Shown: positions 19,321 to 28,519 of the stretch, piece by piece
Layout of the letters: the number at the start of each line of letters is the position of its first letter
Position numbering within the stretch: position 1 is the first letter of the stretch
Assembly (NCBI GenBank): GCA_902768985.1
Contig: CACXNA010000007.1
Location: 62,001-126,000 of the forward strand
DNA from: an uncultured Bacteroidia bacterium
Lineage (GTDB): Bacteria; Bacteroidota; Bacteroidia; Bacteroidales; UBA932
DNA: 64,000 nt
Direction of reading: 5' to 3'
Notes under the pieces: model-generated
The model's input: only the letters and a program-made list of their open reading frames with translations
Database searches by the model: none
Told to the model about the DNA's origin: nothing
Program-made: the position numbers and the translations under genes

Positions 19321-20745
19321 TTATTTCGCTTGCTGACGGCTGCGCCAGAGCGTGGACATATCCTCGAGGGTCTTGCCCTTGGTCTCGGGGACCAGGCGCC
19401 ACACGAAGAAGGCAGCCAGGAGGCACATCGCGCAGTAGAGACCGTAGGTGAAAGCCGGACTCCAGGTGTAGAGCGGCACGAAGGTGGAGCTCACGATGAA
19501 GTTCGAAATCCACTGGAAGGCCACGGCGATAGCCACAGCGGCGCCACGGATCGTGTTCGGGAAGATCTCGGAGATGAGCACCCAGCAGATCGGACCCCAG
19601 CTGAACATGAAGGAAGCGGAGTAGATCATGATGCTGAGCACGCCCACGATACCGGGCACGCCCGGGACCGCGTCCGCCAGGGCCACACCGAGGGCGCCCA
19701 GGGCCATGCCCAGGGAGCCGGTGATCAGCAGCGGCTTGCGGCCGAGCTTCTCCACGGTGAAGATGGCGACGAGCGTGAAGCTGATGTTCACGATACCCAT
19801 CATCACGGTCTGCGTCATCGGATCGCCCATGTCCATCGACTCGAAGATGCGCGGCGCGAAGTATAGCACGGCGTTGATGCCGACGAACTGCTGGAACACG
19901 CTGAGCATGCAGCCGATGAAGATGACGATGAAGCCGTAGGCCATGAGCTTCTCCTTCTTCTCCACGACGGTGTTCTTGATGTCGGAGAGAATCTGGGAAG
20001 CCACAGTGCTGCCGTTGATACGGGACAGCACAGCCAGGGCCTTGTCATCCTGGCCGGACATCACAAGGTAACGCGGCGTCTCCGGCACGAGGAGGATCAG
20101 CAGGGTAAAGAGACCTGCCGGCACACACTCGGAGCCGAACATCAGACGCCAGCCGATCTGGTTCGTCCATTCGACGATGGCGGGATCGTTCTTGTGCGAC
20201 TGGAGGATGAGGAAGTTCACGAAGTACACGACCAGCTGGCCGAAGATGATCGCGAACTGGTTCCAGGACACCAGCGTGCCGCGCTTGTTGGCCGGGGCCA
20301 CCTCGGCGATGTACATCGGGCAGATGGCGGAAGCCATACCCACGCCGATGCCGCCGAGCACGCGGTAGAGGTTGAACGCGACCCAGAGGGACTGGGTGGG
20401 CACGCCCTTCTCGAAGAACAGGAACTCCGGATAGTAGGAACCGGCGGCGCTCAGGAAGAAGCAGACACCTGCGAAGAACAGGCTCTTCTTGCGGCCGAAC
20501 TTGCCGGCGAACAGACCGGAGAGTGCGCTACCGATGATGCAACCGATCAGAGCGCTGGAAGAGGTGAAGCCGTGAAGAGCATTGGTGTAGTCGAAGTCTG
20601 AGGCGCCCTCGAAGAACGCCTGCAGACCCCGTTCTGCACCGGAAATCACAGCCGTATCGTATCCGAACAGCAGGCCGCCGAGCACGGCGACGAGCACGAT
20701 CGAAAACAGATACGCACCTGATCCTTTATCTTGCTGAGCAGCCAT
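19321..20745 (-). CDS. xylE: MFS sugar-proton symporter (D-xylose transporter type)
   Basis: A 474-residue inner-membrane protein with about 12 helices and sugar-porter signatures: GLLFGYDTAVISGAE at the N-terminus, GKFGRKKS after TM2, RVLGGIGVGMAS, QQFVGINAVLYF (substrate-binding QQ...N in helix 7) and PETKGKTLED at the C-terminus. It imports a pentose with H+. Xylose specificity is inferred from its position 2 bp downstream of xylA in the xylulokinase-isomerase-transporter operon. Confidence 0.92.
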   Translation of the reverse strand: MAAQQDKGSGAYLFSIVLVAVLGGLLFGYDTAVISGAERGLQAFFEGASDFDYTNALHGFTSSSALIGCIIGSALSGLFAGKFGRKKSLFFAGVCFFLSAAGSYYPEFLFFEKGVPTQSLWVAFNLYRVLGGIGVGMASAICPMYIAEVAPANKRGTLVSWNQFAIIFGQLVVYFVNFLILQSHKNDPAIVEWTNQIGWRLMFGSECVPAGLFTLLILLVPETPRYLVMSGQDDKALAVLSRINGSTVASQILSDIKNTVVEKKEKLMAYGFIVIFIGCMLSVFQQFVGINAVLYFAPRIFESMDMGDPMTQTVMMGIVNISFTLVAIFTVEKLGRKPLLITGSLGMALGALGVALADAVPGVPGIVGVLSIMIYSASFMFSWGPICWVLISEIFPNTIRGAAVAIAVAFQWISNFIVSSTFVPLYTWSPAFTYGLYCAMCLLAAFFVWRLVPETKGKTLEDMSTLWRSRQQAK

Positions 20746-20747
20746 TA

Positions 20748-22067
20748 CTATTTGGCGTAGAGGTTCAGCATGGTCTCATAAAGCTCCTGCTTGCCGGAAG
20801 CAGCCACGACCGTACCGTTCTTCTTGGCATAGTCATAGAGCTCCTCAAGCGTAGCCTTGCCTTCCTCGAACTTCTTGCCGAGGCCGCTGTCGAAGGAAGC
20901 ATAACGCTCCTTGACCATCTGGCAGAGCGGGCTCTCCTCGAGCACGGCAGCTGCGTTGAGCAGGGCGTGAGCCATGGCGTCCATAGCGCTGATGTGGGCG
21001 ATGAAGATGTCCTCAGGATCCGTGGAGGAACGACGAAGCTTGGCGTCGAAGTTGGTACCACCGTCCTTGAAGCCGCCGTTGCGGATGATCTGCATCATGG
21101 CCTGGGTCAGGTCGAACGCATCCACCGGGAACTGGTCGGTATCCCAACCGTTCTGGGCGTCGCCGCGGTTGGCGTCGATGCTGCCGAGGAAGCCGTTGTC
21201 AACAGCCACGGTGAGCTCGTGCTCGAAGGTGTGGCCGGCGAGGGTGGCGTGGTTGACCTCGATGTTCACCTTGAAGTCCTTGTCAAGACCATTGGCCCTC
21301 AGGAAGCCGATCACGGTCTCGGTGTCGACATCGTACTGGTGCTTGGTCGGCTCCATCGGCTTCGGCTCGATGAGGAAGGTGCCCTTGAAACCGTTGGCGC
21401 GAGCGTAGTCGCGGGCGGCGGTGAGCATCTTGGCGAGGTGGTCCTTCTCGCGCTGCATCTGGGTGTTCAGCAGGCTGTAGTAGCCCTCACGGCCACCCCA
21501 GAACACATAACCGGTGCCGCCCAGCTTGATGGTGGCGTCGATGGCGTTCTTGATCTGGAGAGCGGCGCGGGCGACGATGTCGAACTGCGGGTTGGTAGCG
21601 GCACCGTTCATGTAACGCTTGTTACCGAACACGTTGGCGGTACCCCACAGGTTCTTGATGCCGGTGGCCTTCTGCTTCTCGAGCAGATAGTCCGTGATGT
21701 CCTTCATGCGGGCCTCGTACTCGGCGATGTCCTCGCAGTCCTCGACGAGGTCGATATCGTGGAAGCAGTAGTAACCGATACCGAGCTTCTCCATGATCTC
21801 GAAGCCGGCGTCAGCCTTCTCACGGGCGCGGGTGTAAGGGCAGTCAGCCTTGTCCCACTCGTAGCTGCGGGTCTGGCCGCCGAACGGATCGGCAGAAGCC
21901 TGGCCGAGGGTGTGCCACCAGGCCATGGCGAACTTGAACCAGTCCTTCATCTTCTTGCCGCAGACGACCTGATCGGCATTGTAATAATGGAAAGCAAGAG
22001 GATTTTTGGAATCCTTACCTTCGAACTTGATTTTCCCAATACCAGGGAAGTACTCTTTGTTTGCCAT
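20748..22067 (-). CDS. xylA: Xylose isomerase, class II
   Basis: A 439-residue enzyme, the standard length of class II XylA, converting D-xylose to D-xylulose. Motifs include YYCFHDIDLVED (catalytic His and Asp), GYVFWGGREGY, FLIEPKPMEPTKHQYD and VNIEVNHATLAGH with metal-binding Glu and His. It is the middle gene of the xylose operon, 33 bp after xylB and 2 bp before the transporter. Confidence 0.97.
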   Translation of the reverse strand: MANKEYFPGIGKIKFEGKDSKNPLAFHYYNADQVVCGKKMKDWFKFAMAWWHTLGQASADPFGGQTRSYEWDKADCPYTRAREKADAGFEIMEKLGIGYYCFHDIDLVEDCEDIAEYEARMKDITDYLLEKQKATGIKNLWGTANVFGNKRYMNGAATNPQFDIVARAALQIKNAIDATIKLGGTGYVFWGGREGYYSLLNTQMQREKDHLAKMLTAARDYARANGFKGTFLIEPKPMEPTKHQYDVDTETVIGFLRANGLDKDFKVNIEVNHATLAGHTFEHELTVAVDNGFLGSIDANRGDAQNGWDTDQFPVDAFDLTQAMMQIIRNGGFKDGGTNFDAKLRRSSTDPEDIFIAHISAMDAMAHALLNAAAVLEESPLCQMVKERYASFDSGLGKKFEEGKATLEELYDYAKKNGTVVAASGKQELYETMLNLYAK

Positions 22068-22100
22068 AATGATTAAAAATAAGATTGATTATTGGTTTGA

Positions 22101-23582
22101 CTATTTGAGTGCATTGCTGACTTCCTGCTTCCAGTGGCCGTAGGCCTCTTCGAGCGGCTGCTTCCAGGCCTTCTCCGGCTCGATGATGTCGAGCTTCTTG
22201 AGGGTGGCGAAAGCCTCGTCCGTCGACTTGTAGATGCCGGCACCCAGGGCGGCGCCGCGGGCAGCGCCCAGCGAGCCGTCGGTGTCGAAGAGCTCGATGC
22301 GGGCGTCGCACAGCGTGGCGAGCGTCGAGCGGAAGAGCGGGCTGAGGAACATGTTGGCCTTGCCGGCGCGGATCACGTCGGGCTTCAGGCCCATTTCCTT
22401 CATGATATCGATGCCGTAGCGGAAGGAGAAGGCGATGCCCTCCTGGGCGGCGCGCACGATGTGCGCCTGCTTGTGGCGCACCAGGTCCACGCCGACGAGG
22501 CGGGCGCCGGTGGAGCGGTTCGCGAGGACGCGCTCCGCGCCGTTGCCGAACGGCAGCACGAGCAGGCCGTCGGAGCCCACGGGGGCGGTGGCGGCCAGGT
22601 CGTTCATCTGGGGATAAGAGAGTTCCGGGGTGATGTTGTGGTGCACCCAGGAGTTCATGATGCCGGTACCGTTGATGCAGAGCAGCACGCCGAGGACCGG
22701 GTGCTCCGTCTGCGCGGTGACGTGCAGGAAGGTGTTCACGCGGGACTGCGGGTCCGCCTTCGGCACATCGGTGACGCCGTAGACGACACCGCTGGTGCCG
22801 CCCGTCGCGGCGATCTCGCCCGGCTTCAGGACGTCCAGGGAGAAGGCGTTGTTCGGCTGGTCGCCGGCGCGGTAGGAAACGGGCGTGCCGGCGGGGATAC
22901 CGAGCTCGGCGGCCACCTTGGCCGTCACCTTGCCCTGCTCGCCGATGGCCTGCACCACGGGGCAGAATTTATCGGACTCGATGCCGTAGTAGTCCGCCAC
23001 GAAGTGGGCGCGGCGACGGTCCACGAAGTCCCACAGGATACCTTCGGACATACCCGTGGCCGTGGTCGTGGCCTCGCCGGTCAGGCGGTAGGCGATGTAG
23101 TCGCCGGGGAGCATGAAACGCCAGATCTTGGCGTACACGTCCGGCTCGTTGCGCTTCACCCAGGCCAGCTTGGAAGCCGTGAAGTTGCCCGGGGAGTTGA
23201 GCAGGTGCTCCATGCAGCGGTCGTAACCGATGGCCTGCAGGGCCTCGGCGCCGATCGCGACGGCGCGGGAGTCGCACCAGATGATGGCGTCGCGCACCGG
23301 CTGGCCTTTCTGGTCGAGGGCCACGAGGCCGTGCATCTGGTAGGAGATACCGATCGACTGGACCTTGCTCAGGTCATAGCCGGCGTTTGCCATCTCCTTG
23401 ATGCCTTCGACCATATATTTCCACCAGGACTTCGGGTCCTGCTCCGCCCAACCCTTCTGGACGGCCTTGATGGGGGCTTCGGACTTGGGGTTGGTGGCTG
23501 AACAAACACATTTGCCTCCCTTGATGTCGAGGAGGGCTACTTTGACGGATGAAGATCCGACGTCGATTCCCAATGAGTACAT
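22101..23582 (-). CDS. xylB: Xylulokinase
   Basis: A 493-residue FGGY-family kinase phosphorylating D-xylulose to xylulose 5-phosphate for the pentose phosphate pathway. It begins MYSLGIDVGSSSVKVALLD (phosphate-1 loop) and has ISYQMHGLVALD, WCDSRA, and GGTSGVVYG in the C-terminal ATPase lobe. I chose the ATG at 23582 because it sits at the beginning of the kinase fold; an in-frame TTG six codons upstream adds nothing conserved. First gene of the operon. Confidence 0.95.
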   Translation of the reverse strand: MYSLGIDVGSSSVKVALLDIKGGKCVCSATNPKSEAPIKAVQKGWAEQDPKSWWKYMVEGIKEMANAGYDLSKVQSIGISYQMHGLVALDQKGQPVRDAIIWCDSRAVAIGAEALQAIGYDRCMEHLLNSPGNFTASKLAWVKRNEPDVYAKIWRFMLPGDYIAYRLTGEATTTATGMSEGILWDFVDRRRAHFVADYYGIESDKFCPVVQAIGEQGKVTAKVAAELGIPAGTPVSYRAGDQPNNAFSLDVLKPGEIAATGGTSGVVYGVTDVPKADPQSRVNTFLHVTAQTEHPVLGVLLCINGTGIMNSWVHHNITPELSYPQMNDLAATAPVGSDGLLVLPFGNGAERVLANRSTGARLVGVDLVRHKQAHIVRAAQEGIAFSFRYGIDIMKEMGLKPDVIRAGKANMFLSPLFRSTLATLCDARIELFDTDGSLGAARGAALGAGIYKSTDEAFATLKKLDIIEPEKAWKQPLEEAYGHWKQEVSNALK

Positions 23583-23605
23583 GTCTACGTTTAATTTCAA
23601 GTTGT

Positions 23606-23613
23606 CAAATTTA
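23606..23613 (-). promoter_or_regulatory. -7 box of the xylose operon
   Basis: Minus-strand TAAATTTG, 23 bp upstream of the xylB ATG. The tRNA promoter diverges 12 bp away, so a regulator here could affect both. Confidence 0.6.
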
Positions 23614-23625
23614 CGAATAATTTGC

Positions 23626-23633
23626 TATATTTG
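23626..23633 (+). promoter_or_regulatory. -7 box upstream of tRNA-Gly
   Basis: TATATTTG matches the consensus and would start a precursor about 55 nt before the tRNA. Confidence 0.5.
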
Positions 23634-23640
23634 CATCGGG

Positions 23641-23683
23641 ATTGAATCAAATTCTTCCCAAAGATTTTCGAATCTGATTCAAT
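23641..23683. repeat. 9-bp inverted repeat in the tRNA leader / xylB upstream region
   Basis: ATTGAATCA (23641-23649) and TGATTCAAT (23675-23683) form an interrupted palindrome between the tRNA promoter and the tRNA. It could be a leader hairpin or an operator half-site pair; it lies upstream of the xylose promoter on the other strand. Confidence 0.5.
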
Positions 23684-23693
23684 GTCGCACTTA

Positions 23694-23764
23694 GCAGGAT
23701 TAGCACATCGGTAGTGCATTGGCTTCCCAAGCCAAGGAGGAGGGTTCGACTCCCTTATCCTGCT
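23694..23764 (+). tRNA. tRNA-Gly (anticodon CCC)
   Basis: A cloverleaf can be drawn: acceptor stem GCAGGAT/ATCCTGC (7 perfect pairs), D arm TAGCACATCGGTAGTGCA, anticodon stem TTGGC/GCCAA with loop TTCCCAA (CCC at the centre), and T arm with GGGTTCGACTCCC. The discriminator base is T; no CCA is encoded. CCC reads GGG glycine codons. Confidence 0.93.
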
Positions 23765-23770
23765 CGAGAG

Positions 23771-23794
23771 TCCGGCCGCCAAAGCCGGATTTTT
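23771..23794 (+). terminator. tRNA terminator
   Basis: TCCGGC / GCCGGA stem with loop CGCCAAA followed by five T, 6 nt after the tRNA and before menG. Confidence 0.8.
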
Positions 23795-23806
23795 CATTTC
23801 AAGACC

Positions 23807-24508
23807 ATGCCGCAAAAAGAGAAAATCCAGCAGATGTTCGACGGGATCGCCCCCGACTACGACCGCCTCAACCACCTGATGTCCCTCGGGGTGGACCGCA
23901 GCTGGCGCCGCCGCGCGCTGCGCGAAATCGTGACGCCCGAGCGCCCGCAGGCGCTCCTGGACATCGCCTGCGGCACGGGCGATTTCGCGCTCGCCCAGGC
24001 GCGCCGCATGCACGCCGACAGCCGCATCACGGGGCTTGACCTCTCCGAGGGCATGCTGGCCGTGATGCGGGAGAAAGTGGAGAAGGCCGGCCTGGCCGGC
24101 CGCATTTCCTGCGAGCAGGGCGACTGCGAGCAGATGCGATTCGCCGAAGGCAGCTTCGACTGCGCCACCATCGCCTTCGGCATCCGAAATTTCGCGCACC
24201 GCGAAGCGGCGCTGGAGGAGATCCTCCGCGTCCTCAAGCCCGGCGGCCGCCTCGTCATCCTGGAGCTCTCCGTTCCGGAAAATAAGCTCCTGCGCTGGGC
24301 CTACAACCTCTATTTCATGCACTTCGTGCCCTGGATCGGCGGGCTCGTTTCCGGCGACAAAGCCGCCTACAAGTACCTCCCCGCCTCGGTGCAGGCCTTC
24401 CCCGGCCGCCGCGAATGGACGGCCACGATGGTGCGCTGCGGCTACGCGAACGTACGCCACCGCGCCTTCACCTTCGGCCTCTGCCGGATGTATATCGGGG
24501 AAAAATAA
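23807..24508 (+). CDS. menG: Demethylmenaquinone methyltransferase (MenG/UbiE)
   Basis: A 233-residue SAM-dependent methyltransferase completing menaquinone synthesis by C-methylation of demethylmenaquinone. It starts MPQKEKIQQMFDGIAPDYD and has the SAM-binding LLDIACGTGDFAL, plus the UbiE signatures YDRLNHLMSLGVDRSWRR and AFGIRNFAHREAAL. The frame is open further upstream but that part overlaps the tRNA, so the ATG at 23807 is used. It is convergent with menA, the preceding step of the pathway. Confidence 0.93.
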   Translation: MPQKEKIQQMFDGIAPDYDRLNHLMSLGVDRSWRRRALREIVTPERPQALLDIACGTGDFALAQARRMHADSRITGLDLSEGMLAVMREKVEKAGLAGRISCEQGDCEQMRFAEGSFDCATIAFGIRNFAHREAALEEILRVLKPGGRLVILELSVPENKLLRWAYNLYFMHFVPWIGGLVSGDKAAYKYLPASVQAFPGRREWTATMVRCGYANVRHRAFTFGLCRMYIGEK

Positions 24509-24512
24509 CGTC

Positions 24513-24533
24513 ATGCCCGACCTGATCGGGCAT
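24513..24533. repeat. Intercistronic hairpin between menG and menA
   Basis: ATGCCCGA-CCTGA-TCGGGCAT lies between the two convergent stops. It resembles a divergent member of the GTCATTCCGGGCTTGACC palindrome family seen elsewhere in the window and may serve as a terminator, though it has no T-tract. Confidence 0.5.
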
Positions 24534-24536
24534 CTT

Positions 24537-25424
24537 CTAGCAACAGATACCTGCCAGCAACGCGAACGTGAACGTGCTGACGACCAGCACCGGGAGCATC
24601 GGGTCCAGCGCCCGGTCCTCGCGCGTCCACACGCCATGCAAGTGCTTCAGGAAGCCCGGCAGCGCGAGCACGTACGCGAAATGGAGCCAGTGCAGCGGCT
24701 CCGTCGCCGCGTAAACCGTCATCAGCACCCAGCCCGCAGCGATCAGCGCGGTCTGGTAAATGCGCGCGCGGCGCAGACCGAGCTTCAGCGCCACGGTCGT
24801 GCGCGTCGCGGCGTCGCTCTTCATGTCGCGTATGTTGTTGACATTCAGCACCGCCACGCTGAAGCAGCCGATCGCCGCGGCCGGCAGCAGGATGCGCCAG
24901 TCCCAGACCAGGCAGGTCAGGAAATAGCCGCCGCACACGGTCGCGAGACCGAAAAAGATAAACACGAAAATGTCCCCCAGCCCGCGGTAGCCGTAGGGGT
25001 GCTTCCCCAGCGTATAATGCATCGCCGCCCAGACGGCGGCGGCGCCGAGCGCCAGGAAGGCCGCCGGCAGCGGCGAGAGCACCGTGCCGAAGGCGCGCCA
25101 CACCATGACGAAGCCCACGAGGCAGGACAGGACGGCGAAGCAGCCGATCAGCCGCTTCATTTCCGGGACGGTCATCTCCCCGTCCTGGATAGAATAATGG
25201 ATACCCTGCCGGTCGGAGCGATCCGTCCCGGACAGGGTATCCCCTAATTCATTCGATAAATTGCTGAGAATCTGAAGGCAAACCGTCGTCAGCGCCAGCA
25301 GCACGACCGTCAGCACGTCGTAGTCGCAGATCTTCGCGGCGAGCAGCTCGCCCAGCACGATTCCGGCGAGCGAGAGCGGCAGCGTGCGCAGCCGCATCGA
25401 GCGCAGACAGGCCTTCAGCGTCAT
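24537..25424 (-). CDS. menA: 1,4-dihydroxy-2-naphthoate polyprenyltransferase
   Basis: A 295-residue multi-pass membrane prenyltransferase joining DHNA to a polyprenyl diphosphate to make demethylmenaquinone. The Asp-rich substrate motif is NLSNELGDTLSGTDRSDRQG, and a second lies at NNIRDMKSDAATRTTVALKLG. About eight hydrophobic segments are present. It starts 1 bp after the M16 peptidase stop on the same strand, so it can be read through from there; menG, the next enzyme, is convergent. Confidence 0.93.
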   Translation of the reverse strand: MTLKACLRSMRLRTLPLSLAGIVLGELLAAKICDYDVLTVVLLALTTVCLQILSNLSNELGDTLSGTDRSDRQGIHYSIQDGEMTVPEMKRLIGCFAVLSCLVGFVMVWRAFGTVLSPLPAAFLALGAAAVWAAMHYTLGKHPYGYRGLGDIFVFIFFGLATVCGGYFLTCLVWDWRILLPAAAIGCFSVAVLNVNNIRDMKSDAATRTTVALKLGLRRARIYQTALIAAGWVLMTVYAATEPLHWLHFAYVLALPGFLKHLHGVWTREDRALDPMLPVLVVSTFTFALLAGICC

Positions 25425-25425
25425 A

Positions 25426-28329
25426 CTAGTAGCCGAAAATCTCCTCGAGGCTCAGCACCTGCACAGGGCCGAGGGTGGCGAGGAACTTGGTGTCCAGATC
25501 CTTGATGTCGCCGAGGATCGCATAGGTGTAGTTGCGGTCCTTGACCCACTTCTGCTGCGTGGCCACGATGTCGGCGAGCTCGCTCTTCTGCGCGGTCTCG
25601 AAGATGGCACGGTCCATCGGCTCGGCGATGCCGAGACGGCGGCAGGCCAGGTAGCTGCGAAGCACGTCCATGCCCGTCGTGCGCTGGGTGCGCAGGCGGC
25701 TCAGGAGGGCCTCCTTCGCCACGGCGAAGGCAGCCTCGGACTCCGGCATGTTGTTGATGATCTCGTCGAAAGCCTCGACCGCCTGGCGCATCTTGTCATT
25801 CTGCGTAGCGATGAAGGCGATGAAGGAATACGTGTCCTCCTTGACGGACGGGTCACCCAGGTACGCCTGGGCGCTGTAGGCCAGGCCGCGCGCCTCGCGC
25901 ATCTCCTGGAACACGATCGTGTTCATGCCGCCGCCGAAGTACTCGTTGTACATGGCGATCTCGCCCGTGTTCGCCGGGTCGAAGGACTCGCCGCGGTCGG
26001 AATACTGCAGATAGTAGATCTGCGCGGCGTCGTACTGCGCCATCACCACGCGGTTGGACGGGGTCTGCTGGTGGATCGGATACTGCTCGGGGAGCATCTG
26101 GGCGCCCTCCGCCACATAATGGGCGTCGGCGAGGGCGGACTTGAGCTCATTCTCGGACATCGGTCCGTAGTAGAGGATCTCGTGGCCCAGGTTGAAGACC
26201 TCGCGCACCTTGGCGAGGAGCTCCTCGGAGCTCAGCGCCATCAGCGCGTCGTTGGTCAGGGTCGTGGTCTTGATGAAGTCGGGACCGTAGTAGAGGTAGC
26301 GCTGCAGGGCACTGAAGCAGCTGCGCTGCGCCTTCTTGCTGTCGGCGCGGTCCTTGATCAGGTCGGCCTTCAGGTTGGCCAGGATGGCCTCGTCGGGCAC
26401 GGCGTTCTGCACCAGGTTCTCCACCAGGCGCAGCGCCTCGGCCATGTTCTCGGACAGGCCGCTGACGCGAATCGAAGTCGACGTGGCGCCGGCGCCGGCG
26501 CTGTAGTCGCAGGCCAGGGAGTACATCTTGGAAGCCATCTCCTCGGCGCTCATGTCCGGGGTACCCAGATAGCCCAGGTAAGTCATCGCCAGGCCCAGGG
26601 CGGGATCCTGCTGGGAACCCTTATTATAGACAACCTGCACGTCGAACACGTCGTTCAGGTCGTTCTTCTTGTAGAGCACCTCGGCGCCCTCGGCCAGGCC
26701 GAACTTGGACATATCCTTGTCGAAGTTGACGAACACCGGCTCGATCGGCTTCACCTCGCTGTTCTGGATCTCGGTCAGGAAGTCGCTGGCCATGTCGCGG
26801 TTGGTCACGATCGGGGTGATCTTCGGGGCGGAGATCTTCTGGACGGTCTTGTCCTCGCCCTGGCGCTTGTACACCACGGCGTAGGCGTTCTCGCCCAGGT
26901 ACTCGTTCGCGAAAGCGATCACGTCGTCCTTGGTCACGGCCGCCAGGCGGTCGATGTCCTTGCAGGCGTCCTTCCAGGGAATGCCGTTGATGAAGGCGGT
27001 CACGTAGTTCTGCGCGCGGGAGGCGTTGTCCTCCAGCTGGCGCATCTTGTTCAGTTTGATGTTGTTGACGGTCGCCTCGAGGAGGGCCTCGTCAAAGTCG
27101 CCGCTGCGCAGCTTCGCCACCTCCTCGAGAGCGAGGTCGCGGACCTGCTCCAGGGTCTGGCCCTGCTTCGGGGCGCCCAGGGCGAGGAAATAGCTGTAGT
27201 CCGCCTGGGCCTCGTAGCCGCCGTAGACGTACAGCGCTTTCTGCAGCTGGTTCACGTCCAGGTCCATCAGGCCGGCCTGGCCGTTGTAGAGGACGGCGCC
27301 GGCGATCTCGGCCACGGCCGCGGTCTTCAGGTCGGACGGGGCGGGCAGGCGCCACGCCATGGCAACATTCTCGGCCTCCAGGCCGTAGACCTCACGCACG
27401 ATGGGCTCCGTGATGGGCGCCTCCGGCTCGAACTGGAGCGTCGGAATCTCAGGATTCGGCTCCCAGTCGCCGAAATATTTCTCGATGGCGGCCACCATCT
27501 CGTCCGGATCGAAGTCGCCCGACACGCACACGGCGATGTTGTTCGGCACGTAGTACACGTCGTGGTACTTCTTCACGTTGGTGATGGACGGATTCTTCAG
27601 GTGCTCCTGGCTGCCCAGGGTGGTCTGCAGGCCGTACGGGTGGTGCGGGAACAGAGCCTTGTCGATGGCCTCCCACAGCTTGCGGCTGTCCTGGGTGAGG
27701 GACATGTTCTTCTCCTCGTAGATCGTCTCCAACTCCGTGTGGAAGCCGCGGATCACGCCGTGGCGGAAGCGGTCGGCCTGGATGCGGGCCCAGTTGTCGA
27801 TCTGGTTGGAGGGGATATCCTCGGTGTAGACGGTCTCGTCGGCGGAGGTCCAGGCGTTGGTGCCGTCCGCGCCGATAATGGCCATCAGCTTGTCATACTC
27901 ATTGGGAATCGCGAGCTTGGAGGCCTCGTAGCTCACCGAGTCGATGCGGTGATAGATGGCCTGGCGCTCCGCCTCGTCCGTCGTCTTGCGGTAGGTCTCG
28001 AAGAGCTGCTCGATCTCATCAAGCATCGGCTTCTCGGCCTCATAGTCCACAGTACCGAAATGCTCCGTGCCCTTGAACATCAGGTGCTCGAAGTAGTGGG
28101 CAAGACCGGTCGTCTCGGACGGATCGTTCTTGCTGCCCACCTTCACGGCCATGTAGGTCTGGATGCGGGGCTGCTCCTTGTTGACGGACATGAAGATCTT
28201 CATGCCGTTGTCCAGGGTGTAGATCTTGGTCTGCAGCGCGTCACCGGGAACGGTCTCGTAGCGCTTGCACGAAGGCATCACCGCCAGCAGTGCGGCAGCG
28301 ATGAAAAGAATAAAGGGATGTTTAACCAT
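25426..28329 (-). CDS. M16 family zinc metallopeptidase, two-domain lipoprotein
   Basis: A 967-residue pitrilysin/M16 peptidase. The start MVKHPFILFIAAALLAVMPSC gives a lipoprotein signal; an in-frame ATG 11 codons upstream would bury it. The inverted zinc motif HYFEH (78-82) with a downstream Glu in TIYEEKNM marks the active N-terminal half, and a second M16 half (from about residue 500) lacks the zinc motif, as is usual for the non-catalytic half. It probably degrades peptides in the periplasm. menA follows 1 bp after its stop. Confidence 0.9.
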   Translation of the reverse strand: MVKHPFILFIAAALLAVMPSCKRYETVPGDALQTKIYTLDNGMKIFMSVNKEQPRIQTYMAVKVGSKNDPSETTGLAHYFEHLMFKGTEHFGTVDYEAEKPMLDEIEQLFETYRKTTDEAERQAIYHRIDSVSYEASKLAIPNEYDKLMAIIGADGTNAWTSADETVYTEDIPSNQIDNWARIQADRFRHGVIRGFHTELETIYEEKNMSLTQDSRKLWEAIDKALFPHHPYGLQTTLGSQEHLKNPSITNVKKYHDVYYVPNNIAVCVSGDFDPDEMVAAIEKYFGDWEPNPEIPTLQFEPEAPITEPIVREVYGLEAENVAMAWRLPAPSDLKTAAVAEIAGAVLYNGQAGLMDLDVNQLQKALYVYGGYEAQADYSYFLALGAPKQGQTLEQVRDLALEEVAKLRSGDFDEALLEATVNNIKLNKMRQLEDNASRAQNYVTAFINGIPWKDACKDIDRLAAVTKDDVIAFANEYLGENAYAVVYKRQGEDKTVQKISAPKITPIVTNRDMASDFLTEIQNSEVKPIEPVFVNFDKDMSKFGLAEGAEVLYKKNDLNDVFDVQVVYNKGSQQDPALGLAMTYLGYLGTPDMSAEEMASKMYSLACDYSAGAGATSTSIRVSGLSENMAEALRLVENLVQNAVPDEAILANLKADLIKDRADSKKAQRSCFSALQRYLYYGPDFIKTTTLTNDALMALSSEELLAKVREVFNLGHEILYYGPMSENELKSALADAHYVAEGAQMLPEQYPIHQQTPSNRVVMAQYDAAQIYYLQYSDRGESFDPANTGEIAMYNEYFGGGMNTIVFQEMREARGLAYSAQAYLGDPSVKEDTYSFIAFIATQNDKMRQAVEAFDEIINNMPESEAAFAVAKEALLSRLRTQRTTGMDVLRSYLACRRLGIAEPMDRAIFETAQKSELADIVATQQKWVKDRNYTYAILGDIKDLDTKFLATLGPVQVLSLEEIFGY

Positions 28330-28359
28330 AATAATTGTGTTGTGGGCTAACCAACGCCA

Positions 28360-28367
28360 CAAAATTA
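28360..28367 (-). promoter_or_regulatory. -7 box of the M16 peptidase-menA operon
   Basis: Minus-strand TAATTTTG, 30 bp upstream of the ATG at 28329. Confidence 0.55.
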
Positions 28368-28456
28368 CAAAATAAATCCAATCAAAATTTGCATTTCTCC
28401 CAAAATCTCTCTACCTTGGCCACGAAGTTTTTCATAGTTTAAGTTTAGGTTAAGTA

Positions 28457-28497
28457 ACGGGCTAGTCGCAGTGATGCAACTGGCCCGTGAATTTTTT
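28457..28497 (+). terminator. Orphan rho-independent terminator
   Basis: ACGGGCTAGT / ACTGGCCCGT (9 of 10 paired plus one G-U) closes a 12-nt loop and is followed by GAATTTTTTCTT on the plus strand. No plus-strand gene precedes it, so it may end a small RNA starting somewhere between 28370 and 28450. Confidence 0.6.
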
Positions 28498-28519
28498 CTT
28501 CTTCCCTCTCTCTATTTCC

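Noticed and set aside
20967-23501. Long plus-strand frames opposite xylA and xylB
   Set aside because: No start signal, promoter or motif; the xylose genes on the other strand explain the region.
23714-23806. N-terminal extension of menG
   Set aside because: It would translate the tRNA-Gly gene and its terminator; the MenG family starts at the ATG at 23807.
25384-28350. A 988-codon open frame antisense to the M16 peptidase
   Set aside because: The opposite strand has a lipoprotein signal and zinc motif; the antisense translation has no recognisable domain.
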